Assembly: GCF_003206575.1 (NCBI RefSeq)
Contig: NZ_PZJO01000004.1
Span: 616,298-652,810 of the forward strand
DNA length: 36,513 nt
Reading direction: 5' to 3'
From: Salinicola endophyticus
GTDB taxonomy: Bacteria > Pseudomonadota > Gammaproteobacteria > Pseudomonadales > Halomonadaceae
Position 1 is the stretch's first letter; each line of letters opens with the position of its first letter. The notes beneath the pieces are model-generated. The model was not told the DNA's origin, did no database searches, and saw only the letters and a program-made list of their open reading frames with translations. The translations under genes were made by a program, and so were the position numbers. Of the stretch, positions 1 through 8,370 are shown in pieces.

Positions 1-33
1 GGTCTCGCCCAGCCCCAAGGAATTTCGCGTCGC

Positions 34-2409
34 ATGAGTTATCAGGTTTTGGCCCGCAAATGGCGTCCTCGCACCTTCCACGAGCTGGTGGGGCAGGATC
101 ATGTCAGTCGGGCGCTGGTCAACGCACTCGACCAGGGGCGGCTGCACCACGCCTATCTGTTCACCGGGACGCGAGGGGTCGGCAAGACGACCCTGGCGCG
201 TATTCTCGCCAAGTGCCTCAACTGCGAGCAGGGCGTAGGATCGACGCCCTGCGGCGTGTGCCAGACCTGCCGGGATATCGACGATGGCCGCTTCGTCGAT
301 CTGATCGAGGTCGATGCCGCCTCGCGGACCAAGGTCGAAGACACCCGCGAACTGCTCGACAACGTGCAGTACGCGCCGACCCAGGGCCGCTTCAAGGTCT
401 ATCTGATCGACGAAGTGCACATGCTCTCTACCCACAGCTTCAACGCCCTGTTGAAGACGCTGGAAGAGCCGCCGCCGCACGTGAAGTTCCTGCTCGCCAC
501 CACCGATCCGCAGAAACTGCCGGTCACGGTGCTGTCGCGCTGTCTACAGTTCACGCTCAAGAACATGCCACCGGAGCGGGTGGTCGAGCATCTGACCCGG
601 GTACTCGAGGCGGAGCAGGTGGCCTTCGAACCGCCGGCGCTGTGGCTGCTGGGCAAGGCCGCCGATGGCTCGATGCGCGATGCCCTGAGTCTCACCGATC
701 AGGCGATCGCCTTCGGCCAGGGTGAGATCCGTCGCGGCGACGTCGCGGCGATGCTGGGGACGCTCGATCATGCGCACCTGCTGGCACTGGCCGAGGCGCT
801 GGCGGAGGTGGATGCCGAGCGGCTGCTGGCGGAGGTCGCAGCGCTGGCCGAGCAGGGGCCCGATTTCGCCGGGATTCTCGATGAGATCGCCGGGCTGATG
901 CATCGCCTCGCCATCGCCCAGATGGTGCCCAGCGCCCTCGACAACGGCCATGGCGATCGTGATCAGCTGTTGGCCATGGCCTCGCGCTTCACCGCCGAAG
1001 ATGTCCAGCTCTATTACCAGATCGCGCTGCAGGGTCGCGGCGATATCGACAACGCGCCGGATACCCGCACGGCCCTGGAGATGACCCTGTTGCGGATGCT
1101 GGCCTTCCGCCCCCAGGGGGTGCCGACGCCGCCGCAGACCGATCTGCCGCTGCGCGGCGAACAGCCTTCGAGCCAGTCTGGAAGCGCCCCGGCAGCGCCT
1201 GCCGCTGCGCCATCGGCTCCTGCCTCGACGGCCAGCTCTCCGGCGCCGACGCCGGCTGTCGATGCATCGGCCCCGACGCCGGCCGTGGAGTCGACGCCCG
1301 AGACATCGGCAGCGCCATCTACGCGTGTCGCGCCTCCGGCGCAGACACTCGCCCACGCCGAGCCCGCTGCGGCGTCGCCCCAGCCGGCCCCGGCGGCGGA
1401 CTCGCCGCCCTGGGCGGTCGAGCAATCGGAAAATGGCGCGCCATCTGCCACGACGCAGGCCGTGGATTCATCGGCCCCGACACCGGCCGTCGATTCACCG
1501 GCCCCGATGCCGGCCGTGGATGCAACACCCGGGACCCCGGCGGCGGCGCCGTCTCGAGCCGCCGCACCCCAGGCGCAGGTGCCGGCGTCCGCCGCAACCG
1601 CCGCAACCGCCGCTCCGGCGCCCGGGCAGGCAGGGGATACGCCGCCCTGGACGGTCGAGCCAGCGTCAGCGGGTGCTTCATCGGACCCAGTACCGGCCGC
1701 AGCGTTATCTGCCGCGACGCCGGCTGTGGACTCGTCGGCCTCGACACCAGTTGCAGGGGGAGAGCCGTCGATGTCGTCGGCCGCCCATGAGCCCGCGGCG
1801 CCGATCGCCGCGGATGCCGAGCCCGCATCCGCGGGGGCCTGGGATGCCGACCCCGACTTCGACGACGCCGATTTAGCCCAGGACCAGGCCGCCGCCGAAG
1901 CCGCCTATGCCGACTGGCAGGCGACGCCTGAGCCAACAGCGGTGGAAGCTGACGAAGAGCGCCAGCCGGTAGCGGCGAGTGCCACTGCGGCCATGGCGCC
2001 CGCCGCGGCGGGGGAGCATCTGACGCATGCGGCCTGGCTCGAGCGCTTCGATACGCTGGAGATCGGCGGTCTGACCCGTAATCTCGCTGCGCACTGCGTG
2101 GTGACCCACGACGATGGCCAGACCCTGGCGCTGACACTCGATCCGGGGCAGTCGGCGATTCTCTCCGAGATGCATGTCGAACGCATCACCAAGGCGCTCG
2201 CGGCCCAAGGCTTCGCGCGTCGTGTGGCGATCGAGGTGGGGCCGCTCGATGGTCGCCTGGAGACCGCCCGCGACAAGCGCGACCGTGAAGCGCGCGAGCG
2301 TCATGCGCAAGCGGTTGAAGCGCTGCGCGGCGACCCGCACGTTCAGGAGCTGGAGTCGCGCTTCGGCGCCCGTCTGCTGGAAGAGAGTGTGACCAGCGAC
2401 CGGGTCTGA
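34..2409 (+). CDS. dnaX: DNA polymerase III subunits gamma/tau
   Basis: This is the AAA+ clamp-loader ATPase of the replicative polymerase; tau also ties the two core polymerases and the DnaB helicase together. Visible features are Walker A GTRGVGKT (residues 45-52), a zinc module with Cys 61/64, 73, 76 and 79, Walker B LIDEVH (124-129) and the SRC arginine finger (168-170). Residues about 372-660 form an Ala/Pro-rich linker with repeats of a [13 protein letters not shown] unit. Residues 662-791 resemble the tau-specific C-terminal domain that binds the polymerase alpha subunit. At 791 aa it is longer than the E. coli protein (643 aa), mostly through the linker. AAGG at 17-20 is the likely ribosome site. 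I see no A-rich slippery heptamer in the linker, so the short gamma form made by frameshifting in E. coli is not supported here. It leads dnaX-ybaB-recR. Confidence 0.97.
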   Translation: MSYQVLARKWRPRTFHELVGQDHVSRALVNALDQGRLHHAYLFTGTRGVGKTTLARILAKCLNCEQGVGSTPCGVCQTCRDIDDGRFVDLIEVDAASRTKVEDTRELLDNVQYAPTQGRFKVYLIDEVHMLSTHSFNALLKTLEEPPPHVKFLLATTDPQKLPVTVLSRCLQFTLKNMPPERVVEHLTRVLEAEQVAFEPPALWLLGKAADGSMRDALSLTDQAIAFGQGEIRRGDVAAMLGTLDHAHLLALAEALAEVDAERLLAEVAALAEQGPDFAGILDEIAGLMHRLAIAQMVPSALDNGHGDRDQLLAMASRFTAEDVQLYYQIALQGRGDIDNAPDTRTALEMTLLRMLAFRPQGVPTPPQTDLPLRGEQPSSQSGSAPAAPAAAPSAPASTASSPAPTPAVDASAPTPAVESTPETSAAPSTRVAPPAQTLAHAEPAAASPQPAPAADSPPWAVEQSENGAPSATTQAVDSSAPTPAVDSPAPMPAVDATPGTPAAAPSRAAAPQAQVPASAATAATAAPAPGQAGDTPPWTVEPASAGASSDPVPAAALSAATPAVDSSASTPVAGGEPSMSSAAHEPAAPIAADAEPASAGAWDADPDFDDADLAQDQAAAEAAYADWQATPEPTAVEADEERQPVAASATAAMAPAAAGEHLTHAAWLERFDTLEIGGLTRNLAAHCVVTHDDGQTLALTLDPGQSAILSEMHVERITKALAAQGFARRVAIEVGPLDGRLETARDKRDREARERHAQAVEALRGDPHVQELESRFGARLLEESVTSDRV

Positions 2410-2493
2410 ACTGATGAGTGGCCGCCGCAACTGCCGGTGTGGCCCGAAGTTTCCCGTTTCAATCGATCCCAACGTCGTTCCAAGGAGTGCGAG

Positions 2494-2820
2494 ATGTTCA
2501 AAGGTGGCATGGGCAACCTGATGAAGCAGGCTCAGGAAATGCAGGAAAAGATGCAGCAGGTGCAGGAAGAGATCGCCCAGATGGAAGTCTCGGGCGAAGC
2601 TGGTGCCGGCATGATCAAGGTCACCATGAATGGTCGGCATGACGTCAGCCGGGTCGAGATCGATCCCTCGCTGATGCAGGAAGACAAGGAGCTGCTCGAG
2701 GACCTGCTCGCCGCCGCGGTCAATGACGCGTCGCGCAAGGTGGAGAGCCAGTCCAAGTCACGCATGGAAGAGGTCTCCTCCGGCCTCAATCTGCCGCCGG
2801 GCATGAAGCTGCCGTTCTGA
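2494..2820 (+). CDS. ybaB: YbaB/EbfC family nucleoid-associated protein
   Basis: A small DNA-binding protein of 108 aa, close to the usual family length of about 109. The start [14 protein letters not shown] is typical, followed by a Gln/Glu-rich helix (about residues 8-30), a beta core and the conserved C-terminal LPPGMKLPF. The start at 2494 is chosen because AAGGAG (2482-2487) sits 6 bases upstream and the family begins there; an in-frame ATG at 2437 would add 19 unconserved residues. The gene stands in the conserved slot between dnaX and recR, and its stop codon overlaps the recR start. Homologues bind DNA as dimers; a role in nucleoid structure or repair is known only in general terms. 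Confidence 0.95.
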   Translation: MFKGGMGNLMKQAQEMQEKMQQVQEEIAQMEVSGEAGAGMIKVTMNGRHDVSRVEIDPSLMQEDKELLEDLLAAAVNDASRKVESQSKSRMEEVSSGLNLPPGMKLPF

Positions 2821-3425
2821 TGAGCTTTTCGCCGCTGGTCGAACAGCTGCTGGAGAGCCTGCGCGTGCTGCCGGGAGTCGGACCCAAGACTGCCCAGCGT
2901 ATGGCGCTGCATCTGCTCGAACGTGACCGTGACGGTGGCCGCCGGCTGGCCGAGGCCCTGGTGCAGGCGGTGGAGTCGGTCGGCTACTGCGAGCGCTGCC
3001 GCACCCTGACCGAAGAGACGCTGTGCGGCGTGTGTCAGGACGCGCGACGCGACCCGCGGCTGCTGTGCGTGGTCGAGTCGCCGGCCGACATGCTGGCGAT
3101 CGAACAGGCTGGCGGCTATCGCGGCCAGTACTTCGTGCTGCATGGCCACCTTTCGCCGCTCGACGGTATTGGTCCCGACGATATCGGTCTCGATCAACTG
3201 GAAGCGCGGTTGGCGGCAGAGACGGTCGATGAGGTGATTCTCGCCACCAACCCCACGGTCGAGGGCGAGGCAACCGCGCACTATATCGCCGAACATCTGG
3301 TGGGGCAGGCGGCCAAGCTCTCGCGCCTGGCCTACGGGGTGCCCATGGGCGGGGAGCTCGAGTATGTCGATGGCGGCACGCTCAGTCGCGCCTTCCTCGG
3401 GCGCCAGCCCTTCGCCCGCGAGTGA
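2820..3425 (+). CDS. recR: Recombination protein RecR
   Basis: RecR acts with RecF and RecO to load RecA on gapped DNA. The 201 aa protein shows the full family plan: a helix-hairpin-helix [11 protein letters not shown] (17-27), a zinc finger with Cys57, Cys60, Cys69 and Cys72, a Toprim domain starting near VVESPADM (84-91), and the C-terminal [15 protein letters not shown] region. Its ATG overlaps the ybaB TGA by one base (TGATG), so translation is probably coupled. Length and gene order match the standard dnaX-ybaB-recR cluster. Nothing in it is unusual. Confidence 0.97.
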   Translation: MSFSPLVEQLLESLRVLPGVGPKTAQRMALHLLERDRDGGRRLAEALVQAVESVGYCERCRTLTEETLCGVCQDARRDPRLLCVVESPADMLAIEQAGGYRGQYFVLHGHLSPLDGIGPDDIGLDQLEARLAAETVDEVILATNPTVEGEATAHYIAEHLVGQAAKLSRLAYGVPMGGELEYVDGGTLSRAFLGRQPFARE

Positions 3426-3454
3426 GTCGTGCCCCGTGCGACCCCTCCGCGGGT

Positions 3455-3479
3455 GCCGCCTGGATGGCGGCGGGGCTTT
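3455..3479 (+). terminator. Possible terminator after recR
   Basis: A six-base-pair stem (gccgcc 3455-3460, ggcggc 3466-3471) with a five-base loop is followed by GGGGCTTT. The U-tract is short, so termination is likely but unproven. It separates the recR cluster from rnd. Confidence 0.4.
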
Positions 3480-3564
3480 GCGCCACGCCGCATCTTGCCG
3501 TATCCAGCGTCTTCACACGTAACGCGGCCGCGGCCGTGACGCGCTCAACCATGAAAGAGTCCGA

Positions 3565-4692
3565 ATGACTGTCGACACTCCCATTGAATGGATCGATACG
3601 CCGGCGGGTCTCGCCGCCGCCTGTGCCGCCCTGGCCGACGCCGAGGTGCTGGCGCTGGACACCGAGTTCTTCCGCGAGACCAGTTTCTACCCGGTGCCGG
3701 CACTGGTGCAGCTCAGCGCCGGCGAGCGTATCTATCTCATCGATCCCCAGGCGGTGGCGGCGGACGAGGCGCTGCGTGCGCTGCTCGCCGGCGGTGCGCC
3801 CAAGCTGATCCACGCCTGCAGCGAGGATCTCGAGGTGCTGGCGCTGTGGGCCGGGGTCGAGGTCGCGCCGCTCATCGACACCCAGGTCGCCGAGTCGCTG
3901 CTGGGTGAGTCGGCGGCGATCGGCTATCGCGGGCTGGTACAGGCGCGCTGTGGGGTCGATCTGCCCAAGGAGGAGACCCGCTCCAACTGGCTCGAGCGTC
4001 CGCTGAGTGCGGCGCAGCTCGACTACGCGGCGCTCGACGTCTATTTCCTGCCCGAGATCTGGTCGCAGCAGCGCCAGGCGCTGGAGGCGCAGGGGCGGCT
4101 GGCGTGGCTTTACGAGGAGTGCGCTGCGCTCGGCGCCGGGCGCGACGTCAATGCCGGCGAGCGCTGGTATCTGCGTCAGCGTCAGCTGTGGCGGCTGACG
4201 CCGCGTCAGGTCGAGGCCTACCGTCTGATGACGCGCTGGCGCGAGGCGGAGGTGCGCCGTCGCGATACGCCGCGGGGGTGGCTGGCCAAGGATGGACTGC
4301 TGTTGGCGATCGCCGAGGCGATGCCCGCCAACCGTTTTGAGCTGGCCGCGGCCGACGGTGTGACGCCGGCGCTGGTCAAGCGTGAAGGGGATGCGCTGCT
4401 GGCGCTGGTCAAACAGGCGCAGCACGCCGACGAGGAGACGCTGCCGACACCGCCCCCGGTACCCACCGCGCCGGCCTTCAAGCGGCGCATGAAGGCGCTC
4501 AAGCAGGTGGTCGGCGAGCGTGCCGCGGCGCTGGGACTGGCGCCGGAGCGGCTCTCCAATCGCGCCGAGATGGAGGCGATCGCGGCGGCGCACCTCGGTG
4601 GCCAGGCGCTGCCGCTGCCCGGCGGCTGGCGGGGTGAATGCCTGGCGGCCCCCTGGCGCACCGCGCTGGCCGAGCTGGAGGGGGCGGCATGA
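3565..4692 (+). CDS. rnd: Ribonuclease D
   Basis: A DEDDy-type 3'-5' exoribonuclease that trims tRNA precursors and other stable RNA ends. The metal-binding residues are visible: Asp32 and Glu34 in LDTEFF, Asp88 in HACSED, and Tyr154/Asp158 in LDYAALDVYFLPEIW. HRDC-like RNA-binding domains follow, the first from about residue 210 (LTPRQVEAYRLMTRWRE) and a second toward residues 300-365. Its 375 aa equal the E. coli enzyme. The start at 3565 follows an AAAGAG-like site. The stop overlaps the ycgL start (ATGA), giving the rnd-ycgL-ycgN order I know from Pseudomonas and Halomonas-type genomes. Confidence 0.95.
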   Translation: MTVDTPIEWIDTPAGLAAACAALADAEVLALDTEFFRETSFYPVPALVQLSAGERIYLIDPQAVAADEALRALLAGGAPKLIHACSEDLEVLALWAGVEVAPLIDTQVAESLLGESAAIGYRGLVQARCGVDLPKEETRSNWLERPLSAAQLDYAALDVYFLPEIWSQQRQALEAQGRLAWLYEECAALGAGRDVNAGERWYLRQRQLWRLTPRQVEAYRLMTRWREAEVRRRDTPRGWLAKDGLLLAIAEAMPANRFELAAADGVTPALVKREGDALLALVKQAQHADEETLPTPPPVPTAPAFKRRMKALKQVVGERAAALGLAPERLSNRAEMEAIAAAHLGGQALPLPGGWRGECLAAPWRTALAELEGAA

Positions 4693-5000
4693 GCGACAGC
4701 GAGCGGCATCTGCTGTGTGAAGTGGTCAAGAGCGCCCGCCTCGACGAGATGTATCTTTATCTCGACAAGGCGCAGGGCATGGCGGCGGTGCCGGAGGCGC
4801 TGCGCGAGCGCTTCGGCCGCCCGCTGCCGGTGATGACCCTGCTGCTGCGCGCCGAGCGGCCGCTGGCTCGGGTCGATGTCCACCAAGTGATGGCGGCGAT
4901 CCGCGCTCAGGGTTTCTATCTGCAGATGCCTCCGGCCAAGGAGGGCTATCTGCTCGATCTGTTCACTCCCCGCGATAGGGATGAGCCGCCCCATGCGTGA
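4689..5000 (+). CDS. ycgL: YcgL domain protein
   Basis: A small protein (103 aa from this start) of the YcgL family, whose molecular function is not established. The family pattern is clear: CEVVKSARLDEMYLYLDK near the start, VPEALRERFG in the middle, and LQMPPAKEGYLLDLF near the end. The ATG at 4689 overlaps the rnd stop codon and has a purine-rich GGAGGGGG region just upstream; an in-frame start at 4638 would add 17 low-complexity residues inside rnd. The tight overlap with rnd and ycgN suggests a single transcript. Confidence 0.9.
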   Translation: MSDSERHLLCEVVKSARLDEMYLYLDKAQGMAAVPEALRERFGRPLPVMTLLLRAERPLARVDVHQVMAAIRAQGFYLQMPPAKEGYLLDLFTPRDRDEPPHA

Positions 5001-5442
5001 GCGATTCTGGGAACGGTTCACGCTCGAGGAGCTGACGCCGCAGGAGTGGGAGGCGCTGTGCGACGGCTGTGGCAAGTGCTGCCTGGTCAAGATGGAGCAC
5101 CCGGAGAGCGGCGACGTGGCCACGCTCAATGTCGCCTGCCGCCTGCTTGATATCGACAGTTGCCGCTGCGGCGACTATGCCCACCGCTTCGAGCGGGTGC
5201 CGGAGTGTACCCAGCTCAGTCTCGCCAATCTCGATGAGTTCCACTGGTTGCCGCACAGCTGCGCCTATCGCCGCCTGTCCGAGGGGCGCAAGCTGGCCAG
5301 CTGGCACCCGTTGCGCAGCGGCGACGATCGGCGCATGCACGCCCGTGGCATGAGCGTGCGCCACTTCGCGGTGAGTGAGCGCGAGGTCGACGAGGCGGAC
5401 TACGAAGCGCACATCATCGATATCCTGCCGCTACGCGACTGA
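4981..5442 (+). CDS. ycgN: YcgN family cysteine-cluster protein
   Basis: A UPF0260/YcgN protein (153 aa) of unknown exact role. The N-terminal CDGCGKCC cluster (Cys27, 30, 33, 34), with later cysteines in ACRLLDI, CRCG, ECTQL and SCAYR, suggests metal binding. The conserved FHWLPHSCAYRRLSEG and SWHPLRSGD blocks match the family. The start is uncertain: ATG 4981 lies 20 bases inside ycgL, while ATG 4993 (MRERFW) overlaps the ycgL stop region and has a better-spaced GGATGAG. The choice changes only four residues. Confidence 0.9.
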   Translation: MSRPMRERFWERFTLEELTPQEWEALCDGCGKCCLVKMEHPESGDVATLNVACRLLDIDSCRCGDYAHRFERVPECTQLSLANLDEFHWLPHSCAYRRLSEGRKLASWHPLRSGDDRRMHARGMSVRHFAVSEREVDEADYEAHIIDILPLRD

Positions 5443-5500
5443 CCCCTCCCTCAGCATCTCTGGCTGCCCTGCGAACCCACGGGTCATCGCCTCCTGCTGC

Positions 5501-5521
5501 GGCCGGCCCGTGGGGCCGGCC
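5501..5521. terminator. Hairpin between convergent ycgN and ptrB
   Basis: A perfect nine-base-pair stem (5501-5509 with 5513-5521) with a three-base GTG loop lies between two convergent genes. On the plus strand it is followed by gtattcgcattt, a weak U-rich tail, so it could stop transcription from both sides. Confidence 0.45.
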
Positions 5522-5532
5522 GTATTCGCATT

Positions 5533-7632
5533 TCACTCGGCTTCCTGCTGCGGCTCACCCGGTGACACCTGCGGCTCTGCGACGCCCAGGGCCCACAGCA
5601 GGAAGGCGTCCTGGCGGGCGTTGTCGCGCCACGCCTTGAAGCGCCCGGAGGCGCCGCCGTGACCGGCTGCCATATCGGTGCGCAGCAGCACCGGGCCGCG
5701 GGCGCTGTCGAGCTCGGTCATGCGTGCATAGAGCTTGGCCGGTTCCCAGTAGGGGACCCGGGAGTCGTGCCAGCTGCCCTGCAGCAGCACACTGGGGTAG
5801 GGCTGCGGGGTCAGGTTGTCCAGCGGCGAATAGTTGCGAATGCGCCGACGCGCGGCGGGCTCCTCGGGGTTGCCCCACTCGGTGTACTCCGCCGTGGTCA
5901 ACGGCAGGTCGGGATTCTCCATGGTGCGCAGCACGTCGACGAAGGGTACGTCGAGGACCGCGGCGCAGAACGCGGTCGGCTCCAGGTTGAGGCTGGCGCC
6001 GACCAGCAGGCCGCCGGCGCTGGCGCCGTAGGCGGCGATACGCTCGGGGGCGGCGAGGCCTGAGTCGACCAGGGCGTGGCGTGCGGCGAGGAAGTCGCGG
6101 AAGCTGTTCTCCTTGTGCTCCAGCTTGCCGGCCAGGTACCAAGGCTCGCCGCGGTCGCCGCCGCCGCGCACGTGGGCCACGGCGAAGGCGACCCCGCGCG
6201 CGAGCAGCTCGAGCCGGGCCACCGAGAACCAGGGGTCGAGCACCTCACCATAGGCGCCGTAGCCGTAGAGCAGGGTCGGCATCGGCGTCTGCCCCAGCAG
6301 GTCGGCGCGGGCGACCACCGAGACCGGGATGCGCTCGCCGTCGTGGCCCTTCGCCCACAGGCGGCGGCAGGTCAACTGCGCCGGCTGCAGGTCGCCGTGC
6401 AGTGTCTGACGCTTGAGCAGGCGCTGCTCGCCGCTGTCGAGATCGTGCTCGACCCAGCGCACGGGGAGTGTGAACGACTCCTCGCGCAGGCGCAGGCGGC
6501 GGGCGTGGAAGTCCGGTGTGTCACCCAGTGCCAGGCTGCATGGCGCCTCCGGCAGCGGCAGGCGATAGCCGGGTACGTCAGCGGCAGCGCTGGTGTCAGT
6601 GCCCGGCGTGAGTTCGATCGCGCGCAGATAGACCTGGGCCTCGTGGTGGTCGCGTTCGGTGAGCATCAGGCCCCAGGCGAAGGCGTCGACGCCCTCGAGG
6701 GTGACATCCTCGCGATGCCCCACCAGCGGCTGCCACTGATCGGGCGCACTCACCGGAGCGGTATCGAGGCGGAAGTGGGCAGCATCGCGATTGTGCAGCA
6801 CATAGAATGTGTCACCGCGGTGGTCGATGCCGTACTCGATGCCGCTTTCCCGCGGGCGCACGCAGCGCGGTGCGCGCTCGGGCTCGGCGGCGGGGATCAG
6901 ATGGCACTCGGCGGTGTCCTTGGAGGCGGTCTCGATCACCAGCCACTGGCGCGAGCGGGTCTTGCCCACGCCGACCCAGAACTCGACGTCGGGCTCTTCG
7001 AACAGCTTGGCGCAGCGGTCGCTCTCCACGCATAGCCGCCAGACGCTGGCGGGGCGCTGGGTGGCGTCGTAGCGGGTAAAGAGCAGGGTACGATTGTCCT
7101 CGGCCCATAAAAGCTCCGGCCCCAGACGCCGGCGCAGCCGGCGCGGTTCGCCGTCCGGCAACTGCTTGAGATAGAGACCGAAGAACTCGTTGCCACTGAC
7201 GTCCTCGGTCCAGGCCAGCCAGCCTTCGTCGGGGGAGAGCGCCATGTCGCCGAGCTCGAGAAAGGCGTGATCGGCGGCCCGCGCCTGCAGATCGAGGATC
7301 AGTTCGGGGCCGACGTCAGCATCAGCGTGGCATGCCTGGCGCCACCAGCGCGGATAGTCGGCGTCGGCGGCGGTCTCGCTCCAGTAGCGGTAGTGGCTGA
7401 GCGTGGTCGGCAACCCGGTGACGGCGAGTTCGCGGCGCGCCAGATGACCGTCGTAGAGCGCATCCTCGAGGGGCTTCAGCGGCGCGAAGAAGCCGTCGCT
7501 CTGGCGGTTGGCGGCGCGCAGGAAGGCCTTCACCTGAGGGTCGTCGCGTGACTCCAGCCAGTGCCAGGCGGGGTCGTCGTCACGGCGGAAGTGGCTGACG
7601 GGGGAGGGCTCGGGGGTCTGGGCGCGGGGCAT
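5533..7632 (-). CDS. ptrB: Oligopeptidase B (S9A prolyl oligopeptidase family)
   Basis: A cytoplasmic serine peptidase that cuts short peptides after Arg or Lys. An N-terminal beta-propeller (about residues 70-400) is followed by an alpha/beta-hydrolase domain. The catalytic triad is visible: Ser538 in YGASAGG, Asp623 in SWHDSRV and His658 in AAGHGGASG, close to the E. coli positions (532, 617, 652). That match is why I chose the start at 7632 (MPRAQTPEP, 699 aa) over an upstream in-frame ATG at 7743, which would add 37 unconserved residues. No strong ribosome site stands before either start. The gene is transcribed alone, convergent with ycgN and divergent from the membrane protein at 7776. 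Confidence 0.94.
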   Translation of the reverse strand: MPRAQTPEPSPVSHFRRDDDPAWHWLESRDDPQVKAFLRAANRQSDGFFAPLKPLEDALYDGHLARRELAVTGLPTTLSHYRYWSETAADADYPRWWRQACHADADVGPELILDLQARAADHAFLELGDMALSPDEGWLAWTEDVSGNEFFGLYLKQLPDGEPRRLRRRLGPELLWAEDNRTLLFTRYDATQRPASVWRLCVESDRCAKLFEEPDVEFWVGVGKTRSRQWLVIETASKDTAECHLIPAAEPERAPRCVRPRESGIEYGIDHRGDTFYVLHNRDAAHFRLDTAPVSAPDQWQPLVGHREDVTLEGVDAFAWGLMLTERDHHEAQVYLRAIELTPGTDTSAAADVPGYRLPLPEAPCSLALGDTPDFHARRLRLREESFTLPVRWVEHDLDSGEQRLLKRQTLHGDLQPAQLTCRRLWAKGHDGERIPVSVVARADLLGQTPMPTLLYGYGAYGEVLDPWFSVARLELLARGVAFAVAHVRGGGDRGEPWYLAGKLEHKENSFRDFLAARHALVDSGLAAPERIAAYGASAGGLLVGASLNLEPTAFCAAVLDVPFVDVLRTMENPDLPLTTAEYTEWGNPEEPAARRRIRNYSPLDNLTPQPYPSVLLQGSWHDSRVPYWEPAKLYARMTELDSARGPVLLRTDMAAGHGGASGRFKAWRDNARQDAFLLWALGVAEPQVSPGEPQQEAE

Positions 7633-7775
7633 AGGCGATCGGGCTGCTCGGGTGGGTAAGTCGCATGGCGAGAACGCCGCCGCGACCCGACCCTCTGGCA
7701 CGGACCCCGGGCGGCTGTGCTTTCCAGGCGGGGAGTGTACCATGTCCCAAACCGTTCGAATCGAGAGTCGTCATC

Positions 7776-8249
7776 ATGCTGTTTTCCGATTCCCTGCCGC
7801 AGCTGTGGCTGAGCTACGCTGCCCTCTCCTGTGTGGTTCTGGTCACCGGCTATCTGGGGGTGCGGCTGTTGCCGCTGTTGCCGCGTCTGGTGCTGGTCGG
7901 CGTGGTCGCCGGGGCGCTGTGGATGGTCGCCCCCTTCACCCTGCCACTGTTGCAGCCGGGGGAGACCTACTCCGGTCTGGCCCCGGCCATCGTGGTGATG
8001 GCGGTAGGGGTGCTGCAACACGACAGTAGTCAGGTCTTCGGTGCGCTGCCGCTGCTACTGCTGGGGGCGGCGCTCGGTGCGGTCGTCGGCGCGCTGGCGT
8101 GGCGCAGACTGCGTCGCCGCGGCGATGACGAGGATCGCTCCGGTGGCCGCGGCGGCAGACAGCCGTCGGGTGCCACCCGTGCTGCCGCCACCAAAAAGAC
8201 GGGTGGGCGTGGCAAGGGTGGCGGTCGCCGCGAACCGATGGTCGGCTGA
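7776..8249 (+). CDS. Small integral membrane protein, unknown family
   Basis: I do not recognise a named family. The protein (157 aa from this ATG) has four hydrophobic segments at roughly residues 10-28, 36-56, 67-82 and 88-108. A soluble tail (110-157) follows, very rich in Arg, Lys and Gly (WRRLRRRGDDED, then GGRGKGGGRR). By the positive-inside rule the tail should face the cytoplasm, where it could touch nucleic acid or acidic lipids; that is inference. The start is chosen because hydrophobic sequence begins there, and an in-frame ATG at 7665 would overlap the divergent ptrB upstream region. It precedes the VWA protein gene by 121 bases and may share its promoter. Confidence 0.7.
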   Translation: MLFSDSLPQLWLSYAALSCVVLVTGYLGVRLLPLLPRLVLVGVVAGALWMVAPFTLPLLQPGETYSGLAPAIVVMAVGVLQHDSSQVFGALPLLLLGAALGAVVGALAWRRLRRRGDDEDRSGGRGGRQPSGATRAAATKKTGGRGKGGGRREPMVG

Positions 8250-8370
8250 TTCGGCCTCGCCTGCGGGGCTTCAGTGGGCGGCCGGGGCGGAGTCGCGCCG
8301 GCGCTTTTTTTGGACAGGGTTTCGTGCGCACGCCAGCGCCGGAGCCGGGTGGCAAAGAAGGAAGCGCGGC

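Noticed and set aside
1246-1760. Repeats in the dnaX linker as a possible CRISPR or mobile repeat
   Set aside because: They are in-frame, imperfect codon-level repeats of a peptide unit without unique spacers.
1262-1876. A +1 frame product in the dnaX linker that could be a frameshift extension
   Set aside because: It is almost entirely Arg/Pro from GC-rich codons read out of frame, and no slippery sequence joins it to the zero frame.
7633-7743. A longer N-terminus for oligopeptidase B
   Set aside because: The added 37 residues are low complexity, and the catalytic residue numbering matches the family only from the start at 7632.
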